From positions 21,590,931-21,654,930 of the forward strand of contig CAIIXF020000003.1 in assembly GCA_903813345.2 (NCBI GenBank): a stretch of 64,000 bases of DNA, read 5' to 3'. The notes under the pieces were generated by a model that worked only from the letters and a program-made list of their open reading frames with translations, had not been told where the DNA came from and did not search any database. The stretch comes from Owenia fusiformis (taxonomy: Eukaryota > Annelida > Polychaeta > Sabellida > Oweniidae). Of this stretch, positions 14,024 to 26,300 are shown one piece after another (position 1 is the stretch's first letter; each line of letters begins with the position of its first letter). A program made the translations under genes and the position numbers.

Positions 14024-14750
14024 TATAAAGAATGTAACAGTTAAACTCTAAATTGTACTGTACTACCTAGAACTGAGGTAGTTATATCAAATTTTTACAA
14101 GAAAGCGTGGCTATGGTACAAACTGGTGCAATTTATGTGCATTTTGGTGAAAATCAGGTGCAAAATCTGATACAGAAGCATTTAAGTCATTGAAGCAAAA
14201 TCATTCAGCAAAATATGAAAGATTATAAACACTTTTATTCATGCATGCAATTTCTCAATATTTTGCATCATGACCAGAAAACCACTATTTCAGAATTTTG
14301 TTTATTGGTGCGAAACTTAAAATTCAATACCTGTAAAATTCACGATCCAGTCTAACAGTAAAGTTTAGTGAAATTGCCATTATTTACTGATTTATATATC
14401 GCAACATCAATCATGTAAGAACATAAGATGTATTAAAGCGTATCCTCATTAAATAACAACTGAATGTAATAAATAACATTGGCCAGCAAAGAAGTTTGCC
14501 TATATTTGTATAAAGAGTAAAAGAAAACAGTTGGCCATGTCTTATACCACAACACATTTTACATGTTTGATGAAGATGCTAATAAAGCATAGACATCCCT
14601 TTATTTCTCAGGGATGTCGTCAAGTGAGAGACATACTGGAGCAAGAGTGGTCTGTTGGTCAATAAAGCTAAGTCTCGTTGGGGTCAGATTACACAGCATC
14701 AGGTAGAGAACACATCATTAACATTTATGGATAAATTTCAAATTTGACCG

Positions 14751-14942
14751 AGGCATTAACATGCAAAATGTCACCACCCACCATTTGTTACAGATGCTGA
14801 CCAAACAACACCAAATGCTAAACACAAACCATCGAACAGTGTCCACAAAAACGTTGGAGACTATAACAATATGTCACCAATTGTGGTGGTGACATAACAA
14901 TTGTGGTGGTGACATAACAATTGTGGTGATGACATAACAATT
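14751..14942. mobile_element. GTGGTGACAT-family element, copy 3 with amplified end
   Basis: It begins aggcattaacatgcaaaatg. Its 3' arm, caattgtggtggtgacataa (20 bp), is present three times in tandem, unlike the other copies, which have a single arm. Confidence 0.85.
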
Positions 14943-16546
14943 AAACATAAACCATGTAAATATATTTATGTGGCACTCGTGCTTCCTCATTTTGTGATAA
15001 TGTATTTATAGACTGATAGGGTTCTTGGCCTTAACATTTTCTGTTAAATATGACTATGGGTTGATAAGAATATGATACTTGAAGAGATGTTTAACATATC
15101 TTATACTATAATGGAGTGATTCTATTAAGTTTATATTGTTTGATGGGCTTTGTTTTCTTTGTTCTCCTGTTGTTAAGGGACATGTTTTCCAACAATTCCA
15201 ACAAAATCATTGTTATTATGTTATTGTATTATTTACAATGTTCTGTGGGATACATACAGCATGTTTCTACAAATGCTGACAAATAATAAGATATAAATGA
15301 GGTTTTAATTGATCTTAAATGACCCGGGAGCATCAATTCATGACCAAGGTGAGAGACAGATAGTCACGCCCCATGACTCCGAATCCACCAGAATTAATAA
15401 GAAATCTGTAAGGATGAAGCAGTTTACTCCCAACACTTGTAAACACCTAGGTCTAATGACCCTTTTTATCCACATAACTCTATAAATTAGACCTCTAAGA
15501 TGTTCATTATATCATAACTAACCACGGTTCACTGGGTCCTTGAGGAAGATGTCGACAACTAGTGAACCGTGGATGATCGGTTTGCAGCCCTGCTTCTCAG
15601 AACCTCCTCAAGCTTTAAAGCACATCACTAAGGATTTAAAACTCTTTCACAAAATCTAACAACATCTTCATAAATCCATCCATTGTCTTATAAAAACCTC
15701 AAAAAATTGCAAATTTCCAATCCATAATTCCAAACATATCTCTAAAACTCAAACCGCATAGTGAAACAGCGAGGAACCCCAAACATTCCTCATATTTTTT
15801 GTATTTTCTTGAACAATTTGCGAAATATTCAAAAGGGAGTATATCTGTATACAGAAATAAATCATTTACATTGAGGATCTTAAGAAAGCTGGTAGGATCT
15901 ACCAATGGCCAAGGCTTAAGGTTGTAATTACAGTAAGATAATAGAGAAAACATGCTTCGGTACACTTCTTATTTATTCTCAGTTTGATATTTTCCAAAAT
16001 AGCATTTTCTCATTAATCACCCATAGAAACATAATTTAAACAAATACAATCATTAATATTGTCTATTTATTGTATATTTGTATTGTTTTTGTCTTGTACA
16101 TTCGATTCATTTTACAATATTTGCATATTGCTATGAAGCTATATTTGAACTAAACTGTGAGAACGGACTTATTTTGTTAATGATATACTAACACTTGCTT
16201 ACAATTATCTTATTAGTTTATTTTAATTAAATACTGGTCTTAAATTGTCAATTAAAATATATTAAATTTTAAGCATGTTTTTCAAAAATGCAACATAAAT
16301 AAATAAAGAACCTATCTACAGATTCTTTACTTCGGATCAAAAGATGCATTTTAGCGAGATTAAATAAAAGCAGTGGTTCAGGAAAAGTGTAATACTCAGT
16401 ACCTGGTAGGGTAACATCAGGTCCAGTCACACTATGAAATGAAAATTTATCAATGGGTTATATTTCCAATAGATGTCACTCCCAAAAGACGAACATTTCA
16501 ATCGATACGAAATATGAATCTAAGAAACCTGACCAGACATCAATGA

Positions 16547-16630
16547 GGCATTCTGATACTCATAGCATCTTTCTGTTTCACCTCAGGGCTGAGAAGAAAT
16601 GAGATGTCATGGTATATCATGATGTCAATG
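16547..16630 (+). repeat. Dispersed repeat, inverted partner of 31.5 kb
   Basis: The sequence ggcattctgatactcatagc, catctttctgtttcacctc, then agggctgagaagaaatgaga and tgtcatggtatatcatgatg is about 90% similar to the reverse complement of 31512-31606 by eye. Confidence 0.8.
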
Positions 16631-16806
16631 AGGAGATTAAGATATCACATATTAAATATTTTGTCACAAAACATGCACCTTCTATAACTGACAATATATA
16701 CTGGCCAGGTGAGGGTGTCAAGGCCAATCATATGGCTTTCCATGTTTCTACCCCAACACTTATAGAACCACTGTGGGGTACTGATCTAACGTTCATACAT
16801 TAACTA

Positions 16807-16950
16807 CAATAAAACCTGGAAAACACTTTTCACCGTCACAAATGCATACTCTCCCATTGCCTACCATGTTAAAAATTGAAATGTGAACACCTGCTAATGC
16901 GAACTCTTTTGACCAATGCAAGTGGTGGTCTAATTAGACAGGTTTAACCG
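16807..16950. mobile_element. Pogo/Tigger-like MITE, 144 bp
   Basis: It begins caataaaacctgg after TA and ends agacaggtttaaccg before TA. The inverted ends match the 18.5-kb copy. The interior contains gtgaacacctgctaatg and ccaatgcaagtggtgg. Confidence 0.8.
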
Positions 16951-17175
16951 TATTCATTTTGGTCACATTGTTCTTGTTTTGTTGTATGTCACACAAAACT
17001 GAAAAATTCAGAAGCTGGAATATTTCTGAGGCGGTACACTACACAAGACATGGGAAAGTGTGTCAACTACAGGTTTAACACGAAGTAAAACAGAAGAAAA
17101 TGAAATCAGACCTTGAGGTAAAATTCCACGATGGGTCAGATTTTCAAATCAAAATGCAATAAATTGACTGAATTA

Positions 17176-17245
17176 AGCAAGAAATAAAGTAAACAGGCAT
17201 GTAGTGAACAGTCTAAATTGTGTAGAAATGCAATGAACAGTAGCC
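17176..17245. repeat. Dispersed repeat, copy A (pair with 39.5 kb)
   Basis: aaataaagtaaacaggcatg, then tagtgaacagtctaaattg resembles 39476-39545. The rest of the surrounding sequence has diverged. Confidence 0.55.
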
Positions 17246-18490
17246 AGAACATTGAATTTAAAACAGAAATGGTGTAGAATATACATAGCAAGAACTTAAT
17301 TCCAAGTACAAGAAAACTACTTAAAATTCAAGAAACATTTACAGCTAATTGTCATGATGATAATAGCCGACATAAATATCAACACACTTCAATACATCCT
17401 GGCTGCTTCATTAAGATGTGGGAACCAGCTCGGCCGATTGATTAAAACGGGGAAATATTGATGACTGTTGGTTAATGGTCAGAGCTCAATTGTTAGGCTT
17501 GATTCAGGAAGTCATGTCTTGGTCATAATCGTGAAAATTGACAAACATTGCCTTAAATAGACATCTACAAATAAGGCTATAAACTAGCCGGGTAATTACC
17601 GTAGGGGGAGATCTATACATTCTGGCATCATCAAAACATACGCTTGGCTGACGTGGAATGGCGAAAAGGAAAATAGTAAATAAAATCAAGTCAAGTAATC
17701 CCAACAGGCACAACAGGACCCCATAAACTGACAATAAGACCCCATAAACTGACAATAAACATCATGAGCTGTCCAATAAAGCTAATAAAACCCACAATGG
17801 TTATGGTGATGAAAATGATCAAAATTAATTTTCACCAAATTCACCATAATGATGATGCTTTATAGTTTTATATCCACTTCACTTCTGATCTACTACACCT
17901 GAATGAATGAGAGAAGAAATCTGTCACCAACTGGACAAGAAATGAGACCACTTCAGACCACCAACATCAGCAAAAAATGAACATAATAAAAATGATGATT
18001 TTGAAATTAAATTGTGAATGGTTTTTCATTATAAATGAAATAGTGAATTAAAGAGATAATAAAAAGATGGGTTGCTATCTTTGATTAGGTTTCACACCAT
18101 TATGGTATACTATGCCAATTTCAATTACTCTGATGTGAGACAAGAAATACAGTGAGCATCAGAATGGATTCACCCCAAAAACGTCCTTAGTTGATTTGCA
18201 AGAATATCTCATAAAATTGTTTACATTTTGACTTCAAAGACTACATAAGAAACATTTTGAGACACCTGACATTTCGAGACACCTTGAGACCAACTTTCAC
18301 TTTCAATAGAACTTAAGTGCCGAAATACAAGACAATGATTTCTACTTCACAAAGCTGTCCCATCAGGCCATTCAAACCTCCACTCATTTTTCAAGTTAGG
18401 TTCAATCAAATGGAGGATATTCTGAAAGGATTGTTCAGATGATGTAATGAACATCTGACTCCTGCTGATGAAGTGAGTTCCTTCAATGTA

Positions 18491-18670
18491 CAGTAAAACC
18501 TGTCTAATCCGAATGCTGCTGAAACTGGCCAAAAGTGTTCAGATTAGCAGGTGTTCATATTTCAAGGTTTTATAAACATGTAAGTAAAGAGGAACATTTG
18601 GGACCAAGAAAAGTGTTCAAATTGAGAGGTGTTCAGACTAAAGAGGTGTTCAGATACACAGGTTTCACAG
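18491..18670. mobile_element. Pogo/Tigger-like MITE, 180 bp
   Basis: CAGTaaaacctgtctaat starts after TA (18489-18490), and acaggtttcacag ends before TA (18671-18672). The interior has repeated aggtgttcag motifs and gggaccaagaaaagtg. TA target sites and CAGT-type ends fit the pogo group of Tc1/mariner elements. Confidence 0.8.
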
Positions 18671-21600
18671 TACACTGTATTTCCCTTTTTAGTCTACGTG
18701 GCCATCTAAACGCTTATGATTTGGGACACAATCACATCAGTAAAATGTTAAGAATCTAAATCCCTCTTCTGAGGTTGCCTCCTCAAGACCATCAAATTTA
18801 ACTTCACCAAAATAAAACATCGAAAACACAGAATATCATTATAAAAGATGTGGAAAGTTTTAAATGAGCTGGATTCAAAATTTTGCAAAAAAGGCTATGA
18901 ACATACGGAATCAAAATCAGAGACTTCAAACTTTAGTTCCAGCCCAGACCACCTCATATATAAATACCGTCCACCCCGGGGTCTTATCTTCCTTCATGTC
19001 AGACTCGTCTGCTAGCTACCGTCAGGGTCAGCTCTGAGTCAAACCTTCACCAGAATTTCATGATCTCCCAAAAACCCAATCAAATACTGAGATATATTCA
19101 TGAAAAAAATACAACGGAATGACTTGTAGAAAGTATGGCATACATGCATCTGAGGAAATCAAGATTTCTTGCAATTGATACTGATTAAATAGGAAAAAGT
19201 CATGAAATAATTACTTTACCGTAAGGGATTTCTCAGGGCAAAGGCAGCAGGGGATGGACTCAGAGATGTATATTCTGGCCCCCACCCTATGATTCTGGCG
19301 ACGATACTAATTTCTAACATAGCAAATAAGATGATTAATGGAAGAAAAAATATGTTATAATTTGACTTGACTTATGTGGGAAAAGTTAGCAATTAAATAG
19401 ACCTGCACAAAATATTGTAATATGGCCTTATTTTTGGAAAAATAGCAAAATGGATTCAACAAGAATTAAAGTAAATAAACTCATCAAAATCATTAACACT
19501 CCCCAAAATAAACGTAAGAGGTAAAAGCATTTCCTTCAATTTATAGGCAAAACAACTGAAATTATCAATGAATCCTGAACATAAAATGAAAATTCTAGAT
19601 GGATTTAGATAGTAAAACTGAGATTATACCGAACCAGGTGCCTATTAAAAAATGATAAAATTCACTGATTGATTTTATAATGGGGTTAATAAATGTGATT
19701 TTTTATGAATGAGAAAATATGTTGGATAAGGCACCATGGAGCTAAAACTATAAATCTTATGTCCTACAATCAAGAAATGCAGACGTGGCAAATTCTAACT
19801 GCCATATTTTCAGAGAAATTTTTTTAATGGTCTCAGCAACTTCTAAGTGTCAGCAACTTAACTAATCACACATATCTTATACCCTGATTACAGATTATAC
19901 GATAGATACATGTATCTATTTTCCAATCAACACATTATGACTTCTGAAACTGAACGAAAACGAGAAAAACTCATTAAGAATTTCGATCAAGATCATAATT
20001 ATTAGGTCAAAATAGATAGCATTTTCAATCAATTGTCTCTCGACAGTTTCAGAAATCTCGAAGCGGAATCTGAAATCAAAAAGATGTTTCCCTCCAAGGC
20101 ATATACAGAAAAGTATCAGTAATTAAGATCAGTCTCACTGACTACTACTACTACACACATATTTGTTTGACATACCCAGAGAAAAAATTCAAAAACGACA
20201 TGTTTCTCCATTCAAATTCAACGGTAACAAAAGAAAAGAAGTTTTATACACTTGAATAATTTGTGTATCTGAAATGTAACATAAAAATGCAATCAAGGCG
20301 ATACTTTAATTTTTTTATATTGATAGAAAATCGTCAAATATTATGTTTGTTTATGAATGGGAAATGATCACAATCTGCCCACCCTATGTTAAGATTCACA
20401 TACACAACAGGGCCTTTGGTCATAGATCACTCAAGATTTTTTACTCAAATATCCCGATCTTGAACCGAAACTCTGTGAAACACTTGCACGGAATTAGCGT
20501 TACTTTGTACCAGGATTCAGTTTGCGGAAACCGAGCCCTAAATGTTGAGATCACTGAAATTGTTTGTATAAGATTGCAATAGTGATAACTTAAACAAGAA
20601 AAACACTAAAAGAAAATTAAACAAGAACTTGATTTTAAGGCAAACCGTGTATCAATTTAGCTTAAAATGTATCACAAATGTTAGAAGAGAGGGTATGGTA
20701 TTATTTTTGTGGTGGGGACCACTTAGCTTCAGACAAACTAACTGTGTTGCATTATCAATGTTTGTTTACAATAATTTGTAAAATGTTACATTTCACATCT
20801 CAATGATTTGAGGCGAATTGTACGATATTTGGTTTCACGAAAAGTCAAATAAAATTTGTATGGTCGCAGACTGGGTTTATGGTTGACGCAATGAGGTATA
20901 AAAACTACAAGTAAACATAACATTCTAACAGGACCTTTTAACCTTATACATAATGATGCACTTGAGTATGGCACAGGGGGATGCAAAACATGACATAATT
21001 CACGTGTGAACATCTTAAATGGAAATGTTTTTTACAAACAAGCTTTTTGTCTATAATCAAATAAGTTTAGGTCTTTCCAACATAAAAGAATATTACAATC
21101 AATCAATTTTCCGAGAAAAGTGTAAATTAAATGTATATTTCTGTTACTTCACGTTTAAAACAATTGCACAATGCAAACACTTGTTTTACATAAATACAAA
21201 CATGCCTATTACATAAACACCTCAATAATAGTAAAATGTTTATGCTTCGAACAGTGTCATATAAAATGCACCTTGTCTTATTACATGCATTGGAAATGTC
21301 ATATGGTTAATGGTTTACGTTTGTGACTTTTCTAACATTTTCAATGAATGGAATACAATTCAGCTGAATCAATTAACTCAATCTAAAACAACATTTCAAG
21401 TGTTTCAATCAGTTTTATGAACTATTTTCTTTACGGTAAAATGGTTCATAGCACACACATATGTGTCACTGTAACCTTTGGATGAAAGTCGTCTGCAATG
21501 ACAAATGCATTATGGGATTATTAGCTCATGAAAGGAGATGAGAGAAATCTCCTGGGGGAGATAGTTACTTATTTACTAAACAATAAAGCACAAAATGAAC

Positions 21601-22412
21601 ATTTTCTGTAAATGATCTGTTAATTTTATCTCATTTAAAGGAAAATTAATGTTAACAAGATCAAAACAAATCTACATTCAAATATGAAAAAAAATTGAAA
21701 AAAAGATTTAGTTATTCAGAAATCTGTTCTATTTCATGTTAACAACCTTCAAAGTCTCAGTAAATTCCACACAGAGACATATATACAAAGCTTTAACATG
21801 TGTAAATCCCGGCTTTACAAGTCGATACCTAAGAAAACATTTCTAAAGCGAGGCAATCCCCGCTCTGAGCCATCTGCCTTATATTATTACACAAAGAAGA
21901 TAACATATTTGCATGAAGATGATTTGCAAGCTTTGAATTGAATCCACCTCAAATCTAAGTAAACAAGCTCAATCTGTGCACACTCCATAGTTTTAACTGA
22001 GATATTTGTTTGTAGATTTTCAGGTAGACAGCTTAGAAGATTCTTCATTGAAAATTAAAACCTAAACAAATTTGACCTAGCTACTAATTAACATATTGTA
22101 TAATTAACTTCTGGTCTTCTGCTTTTAAGAAATGCATTATGGGTAAAACATGACAAGAATGGCTGTTACAATGACAAGATAGATTTAGATCATTAAACTG
22201 TCATCATAGTTTCAGTGCTAGTTACTCTCATTTGTATTAAAGAAAGAAAATTTTTAATGTGCATCTTTAAAAAAAATCACCTCTAGTGTGTAACTAATGC
22301 ATTATGGGACTTTTATCAAATGAAGAGATTCTTAGAACAAACTCTACTTCAATTTACAACACGGAAGAAAAAATTGCACTTGACATAAATTTTCAGCAAT
22401 ATACAACAATAT

Positions 22413-22442
22413 ATAGACATGTACATGTACATGTACATGTAC
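22413..22442. repeat. ACATGT short tandem repeat
   Basis: Four to five copies of the self-complementary hexamer gtacat run together. They could form a hairpin. It is a simple repeat within AT-rich DNA. Confidence 0.85.
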
Positions 22443-23188
22443 TTTATATTGACTCGAGGGATTTTACACTTATGGACTTGAAATCGATTTTGGGGTCATT
22501 GACACCTCTCTCTTAATAACAGGTGTATCATTAACATACCAAACAAATATATTGCATCGATCTTGCATTATACATAATAATTTATAATAAGTGATGCAAC
22601 AATGGTGGGAACCTGTGAAATATGGGCAGTGTATAAACCAACATTGCGACAACATGTTTTACTGGCATCATCTCGCGAACACTACAAATGTGTTTCGCAT
22701 TATGTAAAATCACTCCTAACAAAATACAACTAAAAAGGGGCCTTGTTTTAAAACTTGTCAACAAGACGGTTTACACACTGCTACGAATGTCACCAACTAA
22801 TACCTCTCAATCGAGCAACAGCTAAACATTGTACAATAACATGCACAAAACATGTTCAAAATGTCCACTAATCCCTAGTTCATGAACAGTCATGTTTAGC
22901 ACCACCCTTGTTGAGAATTTCATAAATTGTTACAAGTTTTTTGGAAGACTATAATACCTCAAGCGTGATGAAAATATTTTATGACCCATGTTATCAGGAT
23001 CAAAACAAGATACACTGCATACATATGGGGTGAAGTTTGAGTCTTATAGTGTCCGGGTTCTTTTTTATGACCTATGCACATGCATTCTATTTTGTTGATG
23101 TTCAGGAAAGGCCATGCTCAAAGGAGAAAAGAGGGGAGAGGGCAATACATTGGGGAGAACAAGTTACAAAAAAATACCTCATTTGTGT

Positions 23189-23325
23189 CAGGCCCGTAGC
23201 TTTTGTCAAGGGGGATCGCTTTTCCCAAAATTTGGCTAAAAATCACTTGAATAGTGCCCAGAATGGTGAAAACTGCATGATTTTGAAAGAATTTTTGGCT
23301 CAACCCCCCCACACCCCACAGGGAT
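23189..23325 (+). mobile_element. Dispersed repeat with cccgtagc-type start
   Basis: The sequence ggcccgtagcttttgtcaag, then aaaatcacttgaatagtgcc, then agaatggtgaaaactgcatg and gattttgaaagaatttttgg parallels the minus-strand copy at 48893-49045. Confidence 0.65.
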
Positions 23326-26300
23326 TTGTGTTGATGTTGGTTGAAGATCCTATCATACAATACATAAACTAAAATAATTGAGTACTTATATACTTACATA
23401 CTGTTTTGGTTTTGGTATTGTTCATTTGTATTCAACAATCAGCAAATCACCATATGAAAATAAAATAAAATCAGACATTCAATATTACACCTAATCAAGG
23501 CCCTCAATCTGGCATGCAGTACCCCCTCCCATTCACTCCCAAAGCAATGTTGGCGAAGCAAATAGTTTGGGAGGGAGGGGGATCAGACAACAGTGGCATT
23601 TGCAATCAATATGTTTTCCTCAATTGGTATTTTCTAAACATTTTTTATGAACGATTGAACTTTTTGATACGTGATGCCATCCCACTAGGAACATGTTGAC
23701 AAGTTGAGATATCTGAAAACATATGATATTTTCTGTAACCAATGTGTCATTCCCATGTTTTTTAAACAACATTTTTTCTCTAAAATTTGAATAAACCACA
23801 TGACTTTTTTACATTTCTAAACAATTTAGAGTCTCAACTTCATTTTTGTTAACTTTATTTCATGTTAAAAACACTCTTTTCCACTCTATTTTGCATTTAA
23901 AAACATGGACTAAAATGCAATTTTACGTGAGGGAAGTCAACTCAACACTATGCCACTTTTGTAAAACACAAACTAACATCAAGAAGTAACAATTTTACAA
24001 GGCAATTTACAAGACAAACCATGAAACCAATGGCTTTAGTAACAAAATCACAGAAATCTTAGCTGGAAATACACAGTTAATTATACTGGATAATTGCTAA
24101 GGAAACACATCCAGATTAAGTTTTAGCGGCTTTGAAAAATGGAGCCAACTTCTCGACCCCTCACTGGGCCAGCTTGAGCCAGCCTAAGATGAAGTCGAAG
24201 ATAAAAGACGCTTTGTCTCTCTTCGTTAAAAAGATGGATGGTTTCCGAATGAAATCAAAACAAATCAAGTTTTTGATGATTTGCTACTAATAGCTTGTTG
24301 AGAATTTGATTGTAACATAGGAAATCATGGATCAAATTGCGAGTTTTAAATCAGAACCAATATTGTGAAGGTGGAGTGATAAGATAATAGAACAGGCTGA
24401 AAGAAGATCAAAGATTCTCAAGAGGCATTGGGCCTCCTAAGTCTTTCTCAAATGAAGTGCATTTCATTTATCTTAACTTTTACTTTCAATGTATGCAACA
24501 CAGTGGTATAACCTTAAATCAAGAAAGCAACAAGTCAATAAAATATACTTCTAAATCTATTGAAGTTGAACCTCCAAACTTAGTGTGATGTCCAAGCAAC
24601 AAGGACTTTCCTAAGGATCATGATAAATGTAGATATTCCATGTGAATACTTCTTATATTAACTCTTTTCTTGGGATTATCTTTGATCTCTAATGAAGAAA
24701 AGTCTCAAAAGTCTCAAAAGTGAATATTCTTTAATATAAAGCTTTTTTGGGGTATTGTTTCTATGTGTTTTTTTCAAATGTGTGCATTTTAATTCAGTTT
24801 CCAGATTACCACTTTTTACTTCGCATTACTTGTTCAATTTCAAAATGATAATTTTGAATACTTACACCCTGTTAACCCATTTCATCATGTCAAAGAGAGT
24901 TGGCAGCAAGTTATGCAATGGTATTGGCAGCATGACACAATATTGGCAGCAGTCACAAATGGCAGCACGACAACATTCGGCAGGAATAGTCATGGAAGGT
25001 GAAGATATGAAAAAACAATTGAAGATAACTATCATGAATATAAATAAAAACATATGTGGATATATGTAAAAAAATCAATTATAGCATTGATATTTTCTTA
25101 TATGAGATTTTCTGAGGTAGGTAATTTTGAATTGATGAATCAATCGAAAAATAAAAAGGGCATTGACCCATCTGTACATGTACTACCACATATACTATGG
25201 AAATGTTACTATTGTAAGTCTTTAAAACCAGGATTTTAAAATAACATTCAGCCCAACTTTCTTTTATATTCATCTTTTGAATAAATGTACAAATTGTACC
25301 TTTAAATTTCTCTGTTCATATATGGTGTATCATATATTACATGTATAAGCTACACATACAAAAGCTTCATCAATGCAGATGGATTCTGTGCATTATAGCA
25401 TTTTGATACAATTCACCCTTGCAAAGTTTACCCTTTATGTTTTTCTTACAAAAAGACAACAAAAGCAATGAATGGAAGTGATATATTTCAAATAGAATCT
25501 TTATAACATCATGTCCATTTCATTGCTTTAGACAAGATGAGGTCCCAGAATTTATGACAATATATGGCCAAACTTGAATACAATGTATTCCATATCAATT
25601 AAGCTTTCAATTTTTAATTTGATTTTAGGCGGACATTTCAGTCAGTTTTTCAACTCCTCCTCTTTTGTAACTCCGCCCACTTAGAGATGTTGGCATGGAT
25701 TGTATAGAACATATGACGCATCATTATAAGCACCCTTCCGTCAATACATCAGGCCCAGTTCAGAATATTTCATTTTTCCCATGAAGAATTATTGAACTGT
25801 TGGGTCGTTCTTACTTTAGTGAATGAAATGAGAAAGTGAAAAACTTTTTTTCTGGAAAATTTTTGTCAAAAGAAATTTATAAATTATGAGTTTTTTAGGC
25901 AAGAATATGCATCAAAAGACCATTTAAAAAATTTCATATCGAAGTCGTGTATTTTAATTTATTTCCTCTACAATTACGACCCTACACCTGATTTCTTGAC
26001 ATATTTTCAATTTAAGTATGATAAACCACATTCCTGTTAAATGATTCCTTCTTTATTCCTCTATTCTTTGAGATTTGAATAAAAAAACATGTTCTAGCAA
26101 GAAATATTATGAAAGGTAAAACAAACTTCACCATCTGGTTGAGGAAATCATAATATCTCCAGAATTTAACTTCAAATTAACTTTCAGGTTTTTCAATGGC
26201 TGTTGAACTTAGGGACCGCTTTTGTTATCATAGAATTCAAATTCATGATTAGAATTTGAGCTCAAATTTTGGGTTTGTTTTGAGAACAATCTTGTGTCAG

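Noticed and set aside
14583-14712. Minus-strand frame ending ...CLSLDDIPEK then stop, looking like a protein C-terminus.
   Set aside because: No AG acceptor precedes it before an upstream stop and no homology is recognised.
17586-17650. Minus-strand 48-nt exon-like segment with good pyrimidine tract and gtaatt donor.
   Set aside because: It encodes no recognisable SOWAH residues and resembles part of the 19.2-kb segment. Evidence is too thin for an exon call.
19217-19303. Exon-like minus-strand segment, ttag acceptor and gtaaag donor, open in two frames and reading ...FALRNPLR in one.
   Set aside because: The donor is weak, two frames compete and no partner exon is nearby. A similar ttaccgta...attctggc pattern occurs at 17.59-17.63 kb, suggesting a repeat. 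It does not match SOWAH.
23037-23372. 111-codon plus-strand frame.
   Set aside because: Most of it lies in the dispersed cccgtagc-type repeat.
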